This document shows positions 53,555-63,428 of a stretch of DNA of 64,000 bases, piece after piece. The first letter of the stretch is position 1. Each line of letters starts with the position of its first letter. Both the position numbers and the translations under genes were made by a program. The stretch is from Candidatus Zixiibacteriota bacterium (GTDB lineage: Bacteria > Zixibacteria > MSB-5A5 > GN15 > JAAZOE01). Under the pieces are notes generated by a model. That model saw nothing but the letters and a program-made list of their open reading frames with translations. It was not told where the DNA came from and did no database searches. The DNA is taken from positions 124,001 through 188,000 of the forward strand of contig JAZGGI010000024.1 in the NCBI GenBank assembly GCA_036480375.1. Direction: 5' to 3'.

Positions 53555-55271
53555 TATGAGCAATTCTCAGATTGATAGGATTAACACGGTTGATGAGTTT
53601 GATGGTTTATGTCAAGTGTGGAATGAATTGGCTGAATCGCAAAAGAATTATTCGATCTTTCAATCATTTAAATGGGCTTCGATATGGTGGGAATGTTTTG
53701 GCGATGGACATGACCTTTATATTCTTACCGTAAAAAGAAATGATGATATTGTCGGTATCGCCCCCTTAATGAAGACCGATTTTAATGGCCCCGGAAGACA
53801 TAAAATAATAAGCTTTTTGGGCGGTAAAGAAAACGATTATAACGGTTTTATCGGGACGGATATCAATTTCATTGTCGATGCCACTCTGCGATATTTAATG
53901 TCTCATAAAAATGACTGGACTCATATCGATTTCTCGGAACTTCCGGAATATTCGCATTCATATAAATGCCTCCGAAATATTCTCAATAATAAATATTCCA
54001 ATTATCGGATTCTGGAATCTGATGTGTGTCTGGCATATGAATATAACGGAAAAAGCATCGAACGCTCAGAATTCTCCGTCAGGAGGAACAAGACTTTTCG
54101 AAAGAAATTTAACTATTTTAAAAAAATTGGCGATGTCGAATTAGAAGTCATAAAAAATCCCGATGATGTCGGTCGCCAGATGTACTGGTTTTTTCATAAT
54201 CATATTAACCGTTGGTTTGAAAAAGGCGGCATTAGTGAATTTGTAAATATCCGCCATCAAAGATTTATTCGGCGGCTAATTGAAGAGCTTTGTCCCGGAC
54301 AACAAATGTTTTTGTTAAGTCTCAAATGCGACGATACCCGTCTGGCTCAGATGATCGTATTTCACTATCGTTCGTCGATTCATAATTATCTTCTCACACA
54401 TAACATGTATTATGGCCGAAAATCTCCGGGATTTATTATCTATCTCCAATCTCTCGAGAAATTTATTCGAGAGGGAATGGATATTGTTGATTTTGGCCGC
54501 GGCCGGACACAGTATAAGGAATTATTGTGCAATGCGGAGCGCACAAATATGCGAATTAAAATTTATTGCGGTAAGTTTCAATATTTAAATTCCGTTATCT
54601 ATGATAGTTTAAAAAAACTATTACTTGTTAGGCTTTTTCCGGGGACTGGGATTATAGAGCGCCTGAAAAGCAAATTCAAGTTTTACAAAGCATTTTATGG
54701 CTTGAAAGCGACATTCGGCAAAATGCTGACAAGCATATCTCGCAGGATATTCGAATATCGCGTTTTCATAATATTCAACTACAATGGTATCGCAGAAAAC
54801 GACTTGAAACCAAGAATGGATGGAATTCATTGCCGGAAACTAACACCTAATTGGATAGAGCGGATTGTGTCATTTTACGGCGCTGGAATTGGATCAGATA
54901 AGGATAAAACTGTTCGGGCTCGCTTTCAAAATGATTGCGATTGTTTTGCCGCCTTATATAGAAATGAAATCGTCGCTATCACTTGGGGAATATTCACATC
55001 CGATACGGAACCGGAGTCAGGATTTACGCTTACTCCGGGGGAAAACGAAGTAATATCATCAGATACGAATACATCTCCGGTATTTCGAGGGATGAGAATC
55101 GGACCGTATCTATTGGCTTATGTCTTTGATAATTACAAACAAAAGGGTCTCAAGGTTATTGGGGCAGTCGATAAATCAAATAAAGCGCAAATGCGCAGCA
55201 ACTTATTTTTGAATCCTACGCCAGTAAGATCGAAAAGGATAGTAAGGATATTTGGCAGAAAAATAAGTTAG
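53544..55271 (+). CDS. FemAB/CelD-like transferase fused to a second GNAT-like domain
   Basis: I place the start at ATG 53544 (overlapping the deacetylase stop) rather than 53508. ATG 53556 is also possible. Residues about 10-345 form a CelD/FemAB-like double GNAT: IFQSFKWASIWWECFGDG, IVGIAPLMKTDF, then DIVDFGRGRTQYKELLC. Residues about 395-575 look like an additional acetyltransferase-type domain (SPVFRGMRIGPYLLAYVFDN, IGAVDKSNKAQMRSNLFL). The fusion is longer than normal for the family. The substrate is unknown. It is the second FemAB-type gene in the locus. Confidence 0.75.
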   Translation: MSDNMSNSQIDRINTVDEFDGLCQVWNELAESQKNYSIFQSFKWASIWWECFGDGHDLYILTVKRNDDIVGIAPLMKTDFNGPGRHKIISFLGGKENDYNGFIGTDINFIVDATLRYLMSHKNDWTHIDFSELPEYSHSYKCLRNILNNKYSNYRILESDVCLAYEYNGKSIERSEFSVRRNKTFRKKFNYFKKIGDVELEVIKNPDDVGRQMYWFFHNHINRWFEKGGISEFVNIRHQRFIRRLIEELCPGQQMFLLSLKCDDTRLAQMIVFHYRSSIHNYLLTHNMYYGRKSPGFIIYLQSLEKFIREGMDIVDFGRGRTQYKELLCNAERTNMRIKIYCGKFQYLNSVIYDSLKKLLLVRLFPGTGIIERLKSKFKFYKAFYGLKATFGKMLTSISRRIFEYRVFIIFNYNGIAENDLKPRMDGIHCRKLTPNWIERIVSFYGAGIGSDKDKTVRARFQNDCDCFAALYRNEIVAITWGIFTSDTEPESGFTLTPGENEVISSDTNTSPVFRGMRIGPYLLAYVFDNYKQKGLKVIGAVDKSNKAQMRSNLFLNPTPVRSKRIVRIFGRKIS

Positions 55272-55325
55272 GATGGAGATAATAACATAGGGGCCGGCCA
55301 TTTTTGGTCAGGCCTGCAATCTGTT

Positions 55326-56438
55326 ATGAGTAAAATTTCGGTATTACATATTGTTTTAACAACCGACACCGGCGGAATGGAAAACGTGGTATATAATCTT
55401 GGGGTCGGTGTTGATCCTTCACGCATACATACTCAAGTCGGTTATCTGTTATGGCGCGGCCACCTCTCGGATTTACTGGATAAACGCAATATAAAATCAG
55501 AGATGATCCCCAGGGGATTTCCTGTTTTATCGCTCATCTATCCCCGCCAGATGATTAAATATATTAAAAGCAGCGGTTGTCAGATTGTCCATGCCCATTC
55601 CGGATGCTGGTTCAAAGTGGCGGCGGCCTGCGCACACCTGCCCCATATTAAATTGATTTACACTGATCATGGCCGAACCTATCCCGAAAAAAAACTCCAG
55701 ATAATGATGGATAGATTCTCCATGCGATATACTGATAAAGTCGTGGCGGTGGGTTCAATCCTTCAGAAATACCTAATCGATGGAATTGGCTTACCGTCAG
55801 AAAAGGTTATTAATATCAATAACTGTATCGATACTGGTAGATTCTCCCCGTGCGACACCAGGATTGAGATTCGTAAAGAACTGGATTTTTCGGAGGATGA
55901 TCTGTTGATCGGTATCGTTGCCCGCCTTGCCCCGGTCAAGAATCATCGATTCTTAATAAAAGCGTTCAAACAAGTTTCTCAAAAATTTCCGAGGGCGAGG
56001 TTATTAATAATTGGCTCCGGACCGTTGAAAAATGACCTCGAAATGCAAGTTGACGATTTAAATTTGAAAGAGAAAATAGTTTTTATGGGGGATCGCCAGG
56101 ATGTCCCCAGACTGCTAAACGCCATGGATTTTACGACTTTGAGTTCCTTAAGCGAGGGAGTTAGTTTAACGATCTTAGAAGCCATGGCCTCCGGACTACC
56201 GGTTGTAGCCACGGCTGTAGGGGGGAATTCATCAATTATTAAATCCGGTCTTAACGGAATTCTGGTTGAATCCGGAAATCTTACTGAATATGTAATTGGC
56301 CTAAACCGATTACTAGAATCGAAAGTTGTACGTGTCGATATGGGTAATAAAGCTCGGAAATATGTTGTTTCTGAGTGGTCGCTTTCGACAATGACCACAA
56401 AATATGAGGATTTATATGAAAGTCTCCTCAGAGAATAA
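55326..56438 (+). CDS. GT4 family glycosyltransferase (PEP-CTERM/EpsH-associated type)
   Basis: The 370-residue GT-B enzyme starts VLHIVLTTDTGGMENVVYNL, a form I associate with EpsH-linked sugar transferases. It contains VHAHSGCWFK, GIVARLAPVKNHRFLIKAF, LLIIGSGPLKNDLEMQ and the donor-binding SLSEGVSLTILEAMASGLPVV. It acts in the cytoplasm on the lipid-linked glycan. Confidence 0.9.
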   Translation: MSKISVLHIVLTTDTGGMENVVYNLGVGVDPSRIHTQVGYLLWRGHLSDLLDKRNIKSEMIPRGFPVLSLIYPRQMIKYIKSSGCQIVHAHSGCWFKVAAACAHLPHIKLIYTDHGRTYPEKKLQIMMDRFSMRYTDKVVAVGSILQKYLIDGIGLPSEKVININNCIDTGRFSPCDTRIEIRKELDFSEDDLLIGIVARLAPVKNHRFLIKAFKQVSQKFPRARLLIIGSGPLKNDLEMQVDDLNLKEKIVFMGDRQDVPRLLNAMDFTTLSSLSEGVSLTILEAMASGLPVVATAVGGNSSIIKSGLNGILVESGNLTEYVIGLNRLLESKVVRVDMGNKARKYVVSEWSLSTMTTKYEDLYESLLRE

Positions 56439-57642
56439 ATCAGTACCATTGCAAGGAAAGGACATTATTTGTGTGTCCAGTATGCCGTATGTCGGCATGT
56501 GGACCCGCAAACAGCGGTTAATGACATTTCTGGCGGAAGCCGGGAATCGCGTTCTATATGTGGAACCGGTAGAAACCGCATTTGCCACCGATGGCAACAA
56601 GGGAAAATGGAGCGACTCGATACAAGAGATTAAGAATAACTTATGGATATTGAAACCTCCCGGAAGATTACCGTTGGCTCGCTTTGCGTTTATGCGGAAT
56701 TTGAATTTTACAAGATATGTCAAATCAATTCAGAAGCATGCTCGCAGGCTCAAATTCAAAAATCCGGTATTATTTACCTATAATCCGGTAATCCATGCCC
56801 ATTCTCCATTTATGCAAATGAAGGGATGCTTCGATGAATCCATTCTGGTTTATGATTGTGTCGACGAGCATTCGGAAACAAGACGGCTATTTGGAAAGTC
56901 TGCTTTAGCGGTAAAAATAGTCCATGAAATTGATCTCAATTTGACAGCACGAGCCGATATTGTTTTTGTTACTGCCCGCGGTTTATATGAGGATCGAAAG
57001 CATCTGAATAAAAATCTCTATTTCTCGCCCAATGGTGTCGATGTCGAGCATTTTTCCAGAGCCTTACTTGACGATACAAAAATCCCGGAAGATCTGAAGA
57101 CAATTCCAGCTCCGCGAATTGGATTTGTGGGTGGCTTATCCCGCTGGATCGATTTTGATTTAATCGGTAAAATTGCCGATCGTTATCGGGAGTACAATGT
57201 TGCTTTGGTGGGACCCGTAGTTCCCGGACCACATATTGAAATGCTCGAAGCCAAAGGCAACATTTATTTCCTCGGCAAGAAAAAACTCGAAGAATTGCCG
57301 GGTTATTTGAAGGGATTTGATTGTGGCATAAATCCTTTCAAACGAGTTGGTATTTCCGAAAAAGTGAATCCTTTGAAAGTGTACGAATATCTGGCCGCCG
57401 GATTGCCGGTTGTCTCAATCGACATGCCGGAAATATTGCCGTTTGAAGGAGCTATATTGGTTGCCCGAGACGATGAGCAGTTTGTGGATAGCGTCGGCAA
57501 GGCCATTTCCGGAGAATTCACTCCTGACCCTGATCAGGTTTCCGAAATCTTAAATCATCATGATTGGCAAAATATTTTTAGATTGCTGATTGAAAAAGTC
57601 ACACAAATAATTAATCAAACGGAGAGGAATGAGGCAAAATAG
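56416..57642 (+). CDS. GT-B glycosyltransferase
   Basis: The start ATG 56416 (AGGA a few bases upstream) is preferred to 56404. It overlaps the previous gene by 23 nt. The 408-residue protein has ICVSSMPYVGMWTRKQRLM, YDCVDEHSETRRLFGK, APRIGFVGGLSRWIDFDLIG and NPLKVYEYLAAGLPVVSI. It closely parallels the N-terminal half of the double GT at 48947-51250, which suggests duplication within the locus. Confidence 0.88.
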   Translation: MKVSSENKSVPLQGKDIICVSSMPYVGMWTRKQRLMTFLAEAGNRVLYVEPVETAFATDGNKGKWSDSIQEIKNNLWILKPPGRLPLARFAFMRNLNFTRYVKSIQKHARRLKFKNPVLFTYNPVIHAHSPFMQMKGCFDESILVYDCVDEHSETRRLFGKSALAVKIVHEIDLNLTARADIVFVTARGLYEDRKHLNKNLYFSPNGVDVEHFSRALLDDTKIPEDLKTIPAPRIGFVGGLSRWIDFDLIGKIADRYREYNVALVGPVVPGPHIEMLEAKGNIYFLGKKKLEELPGYLKGFDCGINPFKRVGISEKVNPLKVYEYLAAGLPVVSIDMPEILPFEGAILVARDDEQFVDSVGKAISGEFTPDPDQVSEILNHHDWQNIFRLLIEKVTQIINQTERNEAK

Positions 57643-57702
57643 GCGATTAACTATTTTAGAATAATGGCAATTTACATGCGCCCTTAGAATGCCCTGCTGG
57701 CT

Positions 57703-58719
57703 ATGCCCATTAAGATAATTTCAAATATTCACGGAATAATTGATGCAGACGTGAAGAACACTCAATTCTGTGTGTATAAATACCCTCTTCATCGTCCCAA
57801 TGTTTTTGGCTTTCTGAAAATATTCCTGCATTCTTTCAGCTATGACTATATTCTTCTCAATTGCGCCTCATTCGATATAATTCTATTTGCATTTTTTAAA
57901 TTTATCTGCCCTTTTAATAATTGCAAACTCATATCAGTTGATATTGTTTTGAGAAAACCCCATGGGTTTGTCGGCAGTGTATTTCGCGTTATTAGAAAGA
58001 TATTATTTAAAAAAGTCTATATGTTTGTTGAGCATTTTAGGAATACGGAGGGTTATGAGAAATATTTCGGTATTCGTAAAAGTCAATTTATGTATATCCC
58101 ATTCAAAATAAATTCGTATGAATTGATATTGAATACTACTATATTTGACGAAGGATATATTTTTTCCGGTGGAAATTCTCTTAGGGATTATCCAACTCTT
58201 ATAGAAGCGGTCGAAGACCTGGACATTCCCGTCAAAATCGTTACCCAGCCTAATGACATAATTAAAATACATGGTACTTTTGTAGATGAAAGTAAATTAC
58301 CGACAAATATTGAAGTTATTCGACATGACGGAAACCAAAAATCATTTATTAATTTTATTGCTGGTTCACGATTAGCTGTTATTCCTCTGAAAAAAGATAC
58401 AATAGCAGCTGCAGGAATCAGCGTTTATCTAATGTGCATGGCTTTGAGAAAGTGCACTATTTTGTCTGACCTGCCAGGGGTTTCGGATGTATTGGATAAA
58501 GATCAGGCGATAATTGTCCCACCGGAAAAACCAGATATATTGAGACAGGAAATAATAAAAACCTATAACGATAACATCTATCGAAGTAAATACGAAGACA
58601 ATGGATACAGGTATGCCATAGGTTTGAAAGGTGAAAGGCAACTTTTTAGGTCAATAGCGCAAATGTTAGTTGATGATTTCAATGAAAATAAAAAGTATCG
58701 AAGTGGGTATAGGCGATGA
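57703..58719 (+). CDS. Glycosyltransferase-like protein, divergent and AT-rich
   Basis: The 338-residue protein is weakly recognisable as GT-B. It has SYDYILLNCASFDIILF in the acceptor half and GYIFSGGNSLRDYPTLIEAV in the donor half. SRLAVIPLKKDTIAAAGISV is followed by ILSDLPGVSDVL and VPPEKPDILRQEI. The gene is visibly richer in A and T, with more ATA and AAA codons than its neighbours, so it may be a later insertion. It overlaps the flippase start by 4 nt (ATGA). Confidence 0.7.
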   Translation: MPIKIISNIHGIIDADVKNTQFCVYKYPLHRPNVFGFLKIFLHSFSYDYILLNCASFDIILFAFFKFICPFNNCKLISVDIVLRKPHGFVGSVFRVIRKILFKKVYMFVEHFRNTEGYEKYFGIRKSQFMYIPFKINSYELILNTTIFDEGYIFSGGNSLRDYPTLIEAVEDLDIPVKIVTQPNDIIKIHGTFVDESKLPTNIEVIRHDGNQKSFINFIAGSRLAVIPLKKDTIAAAGISVYLMCMALRKCTILSDLPGVSDVLDKDQAIIVPPEKPDILRQEIIKTYNDNIYRSKYEDNGYRYAIGLKGERQLFRSIAQMLVDDFNENKKYRSGYRR

Positions 58720-60155
58720 ATATAAAGGCCAGTGTCATATCCGGATTAAAATGGAGTTCCGGCGCCAAGCTGGGGACCCAGATTATCAACTGGGCGATTA
58801 CCATCTATGTCATGCGCCTTTTGAATCCCGATGATTACGGCCTTCTTGCAATGGCCATGGTCTTTGTCGCATTGTGTTTGATGCTAAACGAGATGGGTTT
58901 AGGCGTCGCGCTGGTGCAGGTAAAAGAGCTTTCGGATAAGTTGCTTAAACAAACATTCGGTCTGGTTATTGGACTCAACTGCCTGCTTTTAGTCCTATTG
59001 ATTTTGATTTCAGGGCTTATCGCCGGAATTTTTGATGAGCCTCGCCTGACAAAAATAATTCTTGTCTTATCCCTGCAATTTCCCATCATGGCGCTATTCG
59101 TTATTCCCAATTCTATTTTGCAGCGGAATATGAACTTCCGGGCGATTTCAATCGTCACGGTTTTCGCCGAATTAATCAGCGGTTTCAGTACATTATTTAT
59201 GGCATGGCAGAATATGGGGGTCTGGGCGCTGGTTATCGGCAGCATCGTTAGAGCTCTGGTAATGAGCATCGGAATCAATATCGCTCAACCGTTTTTTAAG
59301 ATGCCCAGTTTTAATTTTAGTGGTTTTGCCGAAGCGGCCAAATTTGGCGGCTACGTATCCCTACAGAGAATCCTCTGGTATATCTATACCCAGTCTGACG
59401 TTTTTATAATCGGTAGAGCTTTGGGTTCAAATATCCTTGGCTATTATTCAGTAGCCATGCATATCGCAACAATGCCCCTCCAAAAAGTCAGCCTTATGAT
59501 GAGTCAGGTCGGTTTACCGGCCTATTCCAGGATTCAGGATAATAAAGAGCTGGTCGCTCGTTACGTCATTAAAACTAGTCGAGCCATTTGTTTTGTCGGA
59601 GTGCCTGTATTTTTTGGTATCTCCTGCGTCGCCCCCGAAATGATAGAAGTAGTTCTTAAAGAAAAATGGCTCCCCAGTGTTATCCCGCTACAGTTAATCA
59701 GTCTTATCGTTCCGCTGCGGGCACTCAATGTATCCTTAACTCCAGCAATAAACGGTATCGGCCGCCCCGACATAAATGCCAAGACACTGGCTATTGCCTG
59801 CATTGTTCTGCCTGCTGCCTTTATAATCGGAATTAAATGGGGTTTAGTGGGCGTCAGCCTGGCATGGTTAATTGCCTACAGTATATGGTTTTTATATATG
59901 TTATCTCAGGTTTTGCCTGCCGTTGGATTGAATATACTTCGATATTTGAATGTTCTCTGGGTTCCATTCATATGGGGAGGAATTATGTATGGCGCCGTCT
60001 ACCTCACCCGGATATTCACGCAGGCAATTCAATTGGCTCAATTGCCGACATTGGTGGTTTTGATCATTATTGGCGGAGCTGTGTACTCTACTGGCATGTT
60101 TATATTCAGTAAAAATACTACTAAAGAGGTCATTTCAGTTTTCAGGAAATCCTGA
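58716..60155 (+). CDS. Wzx-type polysaccharide flippase (MOP superfamily)
   Basis: The 479-residue protein has about twelve to fourteen membrane helices. It opens with the family pattern SVISGLKWSSGAKLGTQIINW, then ALGSNILGYYSVAMHIATMPLQK near residue 234 and RALNVSLTPAINGIGRPDIN near residue 330. Members flip undecaprenyl-linked repeat units to the outer face of the inner membrane for polymerisation. It couples translationally to the preceding glycosyltransferase. Confidence 0.92.
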   Translation: MNIKASVISGLKWSSGAKLGTQIINWAITIYVMRLLNPDDYGLLAMAMVFVALCLMLNEMGLGVALVQVKELSDKLLKQTFGLVIGLNCLLLVLLILISGLIAGIFDEPRLTKIILVLSLQFPIMALFVIPNSILQRNMNFRAISIVTVFAELISGFSTLFMAWQNMGVWALVIGSIVRALVMSIGINIAQPFFKMPSFNFSGFAEAAKFGGYVSLQRILWYIYTQSDVFIIGRALGSNILGYYSVAMHIATMPLQKVSLMMSQVGLPAYSRIQDNKELVARYVIKTSRAICFVGVPVFFGISCVAPEMIEVVLKEKWLPSVIPLQLISLIVPLRALNVSLTPAINGIGRPDINAKTLAIACIVLPAAFIIGIKWGLVGVSLAWLIAYSIWFLYMLSQVLPAVGLNILRYLNVLWVPFIWGGIMYGAVYLTRIFTQAIQLAQLPTLVVLIIIGGAVYSTGMFIFSKNTTKEVISVFRKS

Positions 60156-60473
60156 TCGCCGTCCTGGATACCGGCATTTATTAGTTTGGAAACCAATTAT
60201 CCTATAGTTATGGATGTAGAAATTGTTGTTTTTGTTGACACTCTGATTAAATTCCTTACAATTGCTTCAGCCTGTTGCACGATAATGGATTAAAAGCTGC
60301 ATTCACGATTAATTTGTGCTGATGGTAGACCGATATACAGAATGAATTTTATGAATCAGTTGGTTGCGCAGTAAGTTGTTACAAGTCATTAGATTAAAAA
60401 CAGTTTACTTTTTGGCGGCGGCATGGATTTTGATCCGTATAATACTGTGGAAAAACTATAGAACGGGAGTTGA
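60156..60473. other. Intergenic region with promoter, no gene
   Basis: This 318-nt stretch separates the flippase from the secreted glycosidase-like gene. I see no coding frame. A good promoter lies at 60235-60262, and a TATAAT at 60440-60445 has no matching -35 box. Confidence 0.6.
60235..60262 (+). promoter_or_regulatory. Promoter of the secreted glycosidase-like gene
   Basis: TTGACA (60235-60240), a 16-nt spacer and TACAAT (60257-60262). GTTTTTGTTGACA is identical to the block at the PorV-like gene (24948-24960, minus strand). The leader to ATG 60474 is about 205 nt. Confidence 0.5.
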
Positions 60474-62309
60474 ATGATGATAAAATCACGGATTATCCGG
60501 GAAGGCAATAATGTTAAATTATTTTATTCATATTTTGCCCTATTTGTATTTGCACTCCTAACATGCGCTTCGTCTGTGATGGGGCAATCCTGGATGGTCA
60601 GTACCGACTGGTCGAATAATCAGCATATTCGTACTGCGACAATTACGTACTCGGCATCAGATTTGGCGGCCCTACCATTTGTGGGGCGCAATTATGATTT
60701 GGTTATAAATCCCAATGCTATGATGGCTAATAGTCTCAGGAAATATAATCCTGATATAAAACTGTTGAAATATGTGACTCTGAGCAGCATCCGCAGTGAA
60801 GACTTATCGGCGATTCCGAGTTTCGCTTCTCAGCGCGGGTATGGCGATTCATTGTTTTATCATTGGGTGTCGGGAGATAGTGTCGTTGTTTACGGCTCCG
60901 GTGGTTTGTGTAATGAGACGATAACGAGAAGTTACCGCGGTCAACGAATCCAGTTTTGCGGATGGACCGAAAACCGTTACCTGGCTAATTTTACCAATGA
61001 GGAAACGCAGGCCTATTTCAGGTGGAAGGCTTTCAACTCTATGGGCTCAACCTACGATGGAGTTGCTGAAGATGAAGCTCATTATTATACCGGGGCCAAT
61101 CATATGATGTTTCCTTTCCGGGCTACCGGAAGCGATGAATTAAAGTGGATTGAAGGCACAACTGTATCAGATGTTCAAGACTGGGAAGGATATACCTATG
61201 AACAGGCCCGTGATAGTCTAAAAAAACTACGAGTTAATCCTGCCAAAGGTACCGGCTGGTTAAAAGCGTTTTGCGATACGTTGTATGCGGAAGAAAAAAT
61301 GCATCTGGCCAATGTTACAAATTATGGTATTATTCACCCGTCGACTGATCCCTGGCTGGGAACCAAGGAATTCGGCATGGGCGCCACCCTTTTTGAAACC
61401 TGTTCCTCGCCGGTTTATTTATCAATGTGGGGATCGTATATCTGGACTTATATGGATTCAATTATCTCCTGGGATACGGGCTATGCCGTTGTATTCTTAA
61501 CCGTTTATGACGATGAGGCGACAATCCTGGGCACTCTGGATCGATGTCAGATGGAACGGCTTACTTTTTATTACATGGCGGCCGTTCCTGAAAGATTCTT
61601 CTTTATGTTAGTGGGTAATTCCGCAACTCATCCACCAGGTGATTATAAGGTCGCAGACACCACGTTTAAATGGTTTAATGCTATTAATCATGATGTAGGG
61701 TATCCAACGGCTCAGCGATACGTTATTGCCAGCGGCACTGACGGGGCCGGGCAGGCATACAATCTCTATCGAAGAGATTATACCAACGCTTTGATGCTGT
61801 ATCGCATGAAGGGAGGATCGAATTATGGAGACGCCTCGGGAGTTTCATATAATCTGGGAAGTAACTTCCAGGAACTGTACGCTGACGGAACCCTGGGACC
61901 GATTGTTACCTCGGCTTTGATCCGAAATACGGAGGGCAAGATATTCATTCCGGAAGGCAGTAGTATTATCGACACCATTCCACCCGATAGCATCGATGAT
62001 CTGGGTCAAAATAATCCTGATCCTGAAATTCCTGAATCTCAATCAATGGTTTCAACCGAGCCGCATTTTTATCCCAATCCGTTTGATATGACATTCACTC
62101 CGACGACGACATTTACAGGAGTCTCGGATGAGGCGACGCTGGTTTTGATGACTCCGACCGGTGATATAATAAGGTCATGGGATCATTTATCGGGCGAAGA
62201 AATAATCTGGGATGGAACTAACGCCAACGGTTCTGAAGTGGCCTCCAGCGTCTATTTATGGTATTTGGCCGACACCGATTATAAAGGCAAGCTGGTGGTC
62301 ATTAATTAG
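60474..62309 (+). CDS. Secreted putative glycoside-hydrolase-like protein with C-terminal sorting/FlgD-like domain
   Basis: GGGAG upstream supports ATG 60474. The 611-residue protein has a signal peptide (cleavage near VMGQ, residue 38). A large domain of probable TIM-barrel type follows (NYDLVINPNAMMAN, LLKYVTLSSI, LANFTNEETQAYFRWKAF, YDGVAEDEAHYY), resembling uncharacterised glycosyl-hydrolase-like families. Candidate acids lie in the VAEDEAH segment near residue 200. Residues about 530-611 (PHFYPNPFDMTFTPTTTF, IIRSWDHLSGEEIIWDGTNA, SSVYLWYL) form a FlgD-like tail related to type IX sorting domains. It may trim or modify the exported polysaccharide. Confidence 0.75.
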   Translation: MMIKSRIIREGNNVKLFYSYFALFVFALLTCASSVMGQSWMVSTDWSNNQHIRTATITYSASDLAALPFVGRNYDLVINPNAMMANSLRKYNPDIKLLKYVTLSSIRSEDLSAIPSFASQRGYGDSLFYHWVSGDSVVVYGSGGLCNETITRSYRGQRIQFCGWTENRYLANFTNEETQAYFRWKAFNSMGSTYDGVAEDEAHYYTGANHMMFPFRATGSDELKWIEGTTVSDVQDWEGYTYEQARDSLKKLRVNPAKGTGWLKAFCDTLYAEEKMHLANVTNYGIIHPSTDPWLGTKEFGMGATLFETCSSPVYLSMWGSYIWTYMDSIISWDTGYAVVFLTVYDDEATILGTLDRCQMERLTFYYMAAVPERFFFMLVGNSATHPPGDYKVADTTFKWFNAINHDVGYPTAQRYVIASGTDGAGQAYNLYRRDYTNALMLYRMKGGSNYGDASGVSYNLGSNFQELYADGTLGPIVTSALIRNTEGKIFIPEGSSIIDTIPPDSIDDLGQNNPDPEIPESQSMVSTEPHFYPNPFDMTFTPTTTFTGVSDEATLVLMTPTGDIIRSWDHLSGEEIIWDGTNANGSEVASSVYLWYLADTDYKGKLVVIN

Positions 62310-62324
62310 GAGATATCTGCCGCC

Positions 62325-63428
62325 TTAAAATTTATCATAAATTTCTTCAAGAGTTTTGATGATTCTCTGAGCCGTATGGCCGTCCCAGAGATCGGGAATT
62401 CGCCCTTTGGGATGTTTTCCATTAAATACGTTATTGGCCGCCTTTATTATCTTATCATATTCCAGTCCCGCTAAAACATTGGTCCCCACTTCCGCTGTAA
62501 TCGGCCGCTCGGTATTTTCCCGGATGGTAATACATGGGATTTGCAGATAGGTCGTTTCTTCCTGAATACCCCCCGAATCGGTCAGTACGAGTCTGGCGTT
62601 TGCCTGCAAATTTAGAAAATCCAAATATCCCACCGGGTCAATGATTTTGAAATTATCATTAGATTCAAAATTAAATCCAAATTTCGACAATGCGTTTTTG
62701 GTTCTGGGATGACAGGGAAATATTACCGGTAATTTTTGACTGACTTCGCCGATCGCTTTCAGTAATATATCAAGTCTATCCTTATTATCCACATTGGCCG
62801 GGCGATGGAGTGTCAGAACTGCATATTCTTTTGCCTTGATTCCCAATTGTTCAATTATTTTTGATTCTCGAGCCAACTCAAGGTTCTTGACTAAAGAATC
62901 AATCATAATATTTCCAACAAAAAATACTTTATCTTCGGATACACCTTCCTTATGTAAATTTTCACTTCCTGATTTTTCTGTTATAAAAAGAAAATCGGAG
63001 AGGCGGTCTGTTACTATTCGATTGATCTCTTCGGGCATGGTATTATCAAAACTTCTCAACCCGGCTTCAACGTGAGCCAGTTTCAGACACATTTTGGATG
63101 TGACGATTGAGGCCGCCAGCGTCGAGTTGACATCTCCAAAGACAATAACAAGGTCAGGCCGATTTTTCTCGAATTCTTCTTCCAATCCGGTCATGATTTT
63201 GGCCGTTTGCCGGGCATGGCTGCCCGAGCCAACTCCGAGATAGATATCAGGTTGAGGCATTTTCAACTGTTCGAAGAACAACTGTGACAGGTTATGATCG
63301 TAATGCTGGCCGGTATGAATTAAGAAGGGATCAAATTTTTCAGTATGGGCGCTTAATTCTCGCATCAGGGGAGCGGCCTTAATAAAATTTGGCCGGGCTC
63401 CGATAATCAACATAATTTTCTTAGGCAT
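62325..63428 (-). CDS. wecB: UDP-N-acetylglucosamine 2-epimerase (non-hydrolysing)
   Basis: The 367-residue enzyme carries all family blocks: IIGARPNFIKAAPLMREL, HTGQHYDHNLSQLFFEQL, FGDVNSTLAA, HVEAGLRSFDNTMPEEINR, LTLHRPANVDN, and LTDSGGIQEETTYL near residue 285. It makes UDP-ManNAc from UDP-GlcNAc, a precursor of surface polysaccharides. It is the only minus-strand gene in the EPS region and ends 15 nt from the secreted glycosidase-like gene. GGAG lies about 15 nt upstream of the start. Confidence 0.95.
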   Translation of the reverse strand: MPKKIMLIIGARPNFIKAAPLMRELSAHTEKFDPFLIHTGQHYDHNLSQLFFEQLKMPQPDIYLGVGSGSHARQTAKIMTGLEEEFEKNRPDLVIVFGDVNSTLAASIVTSKMCLKLAHVEAGLRSFDNTMPEEINRIVTDRLSDFLFITEKSGSENLHKEGVSEDKVFFVGNIMIDSLVKNLELARESKIIEQLGIKAKEYAVLTLHRPANVDNKDRLDILLKAIGEVSQKLPVIFPCHPRTKNALSKFGFNFESNDNFKIIDPVGYLDFLNLQANARLVLTDSGGIQEETTYLQIPCITIRENTERPITAEVGTNVLAGLEYDKIIKAANNVFNGKHPKGRIPDLWDGHTAQRIIKTLEEIYDKF

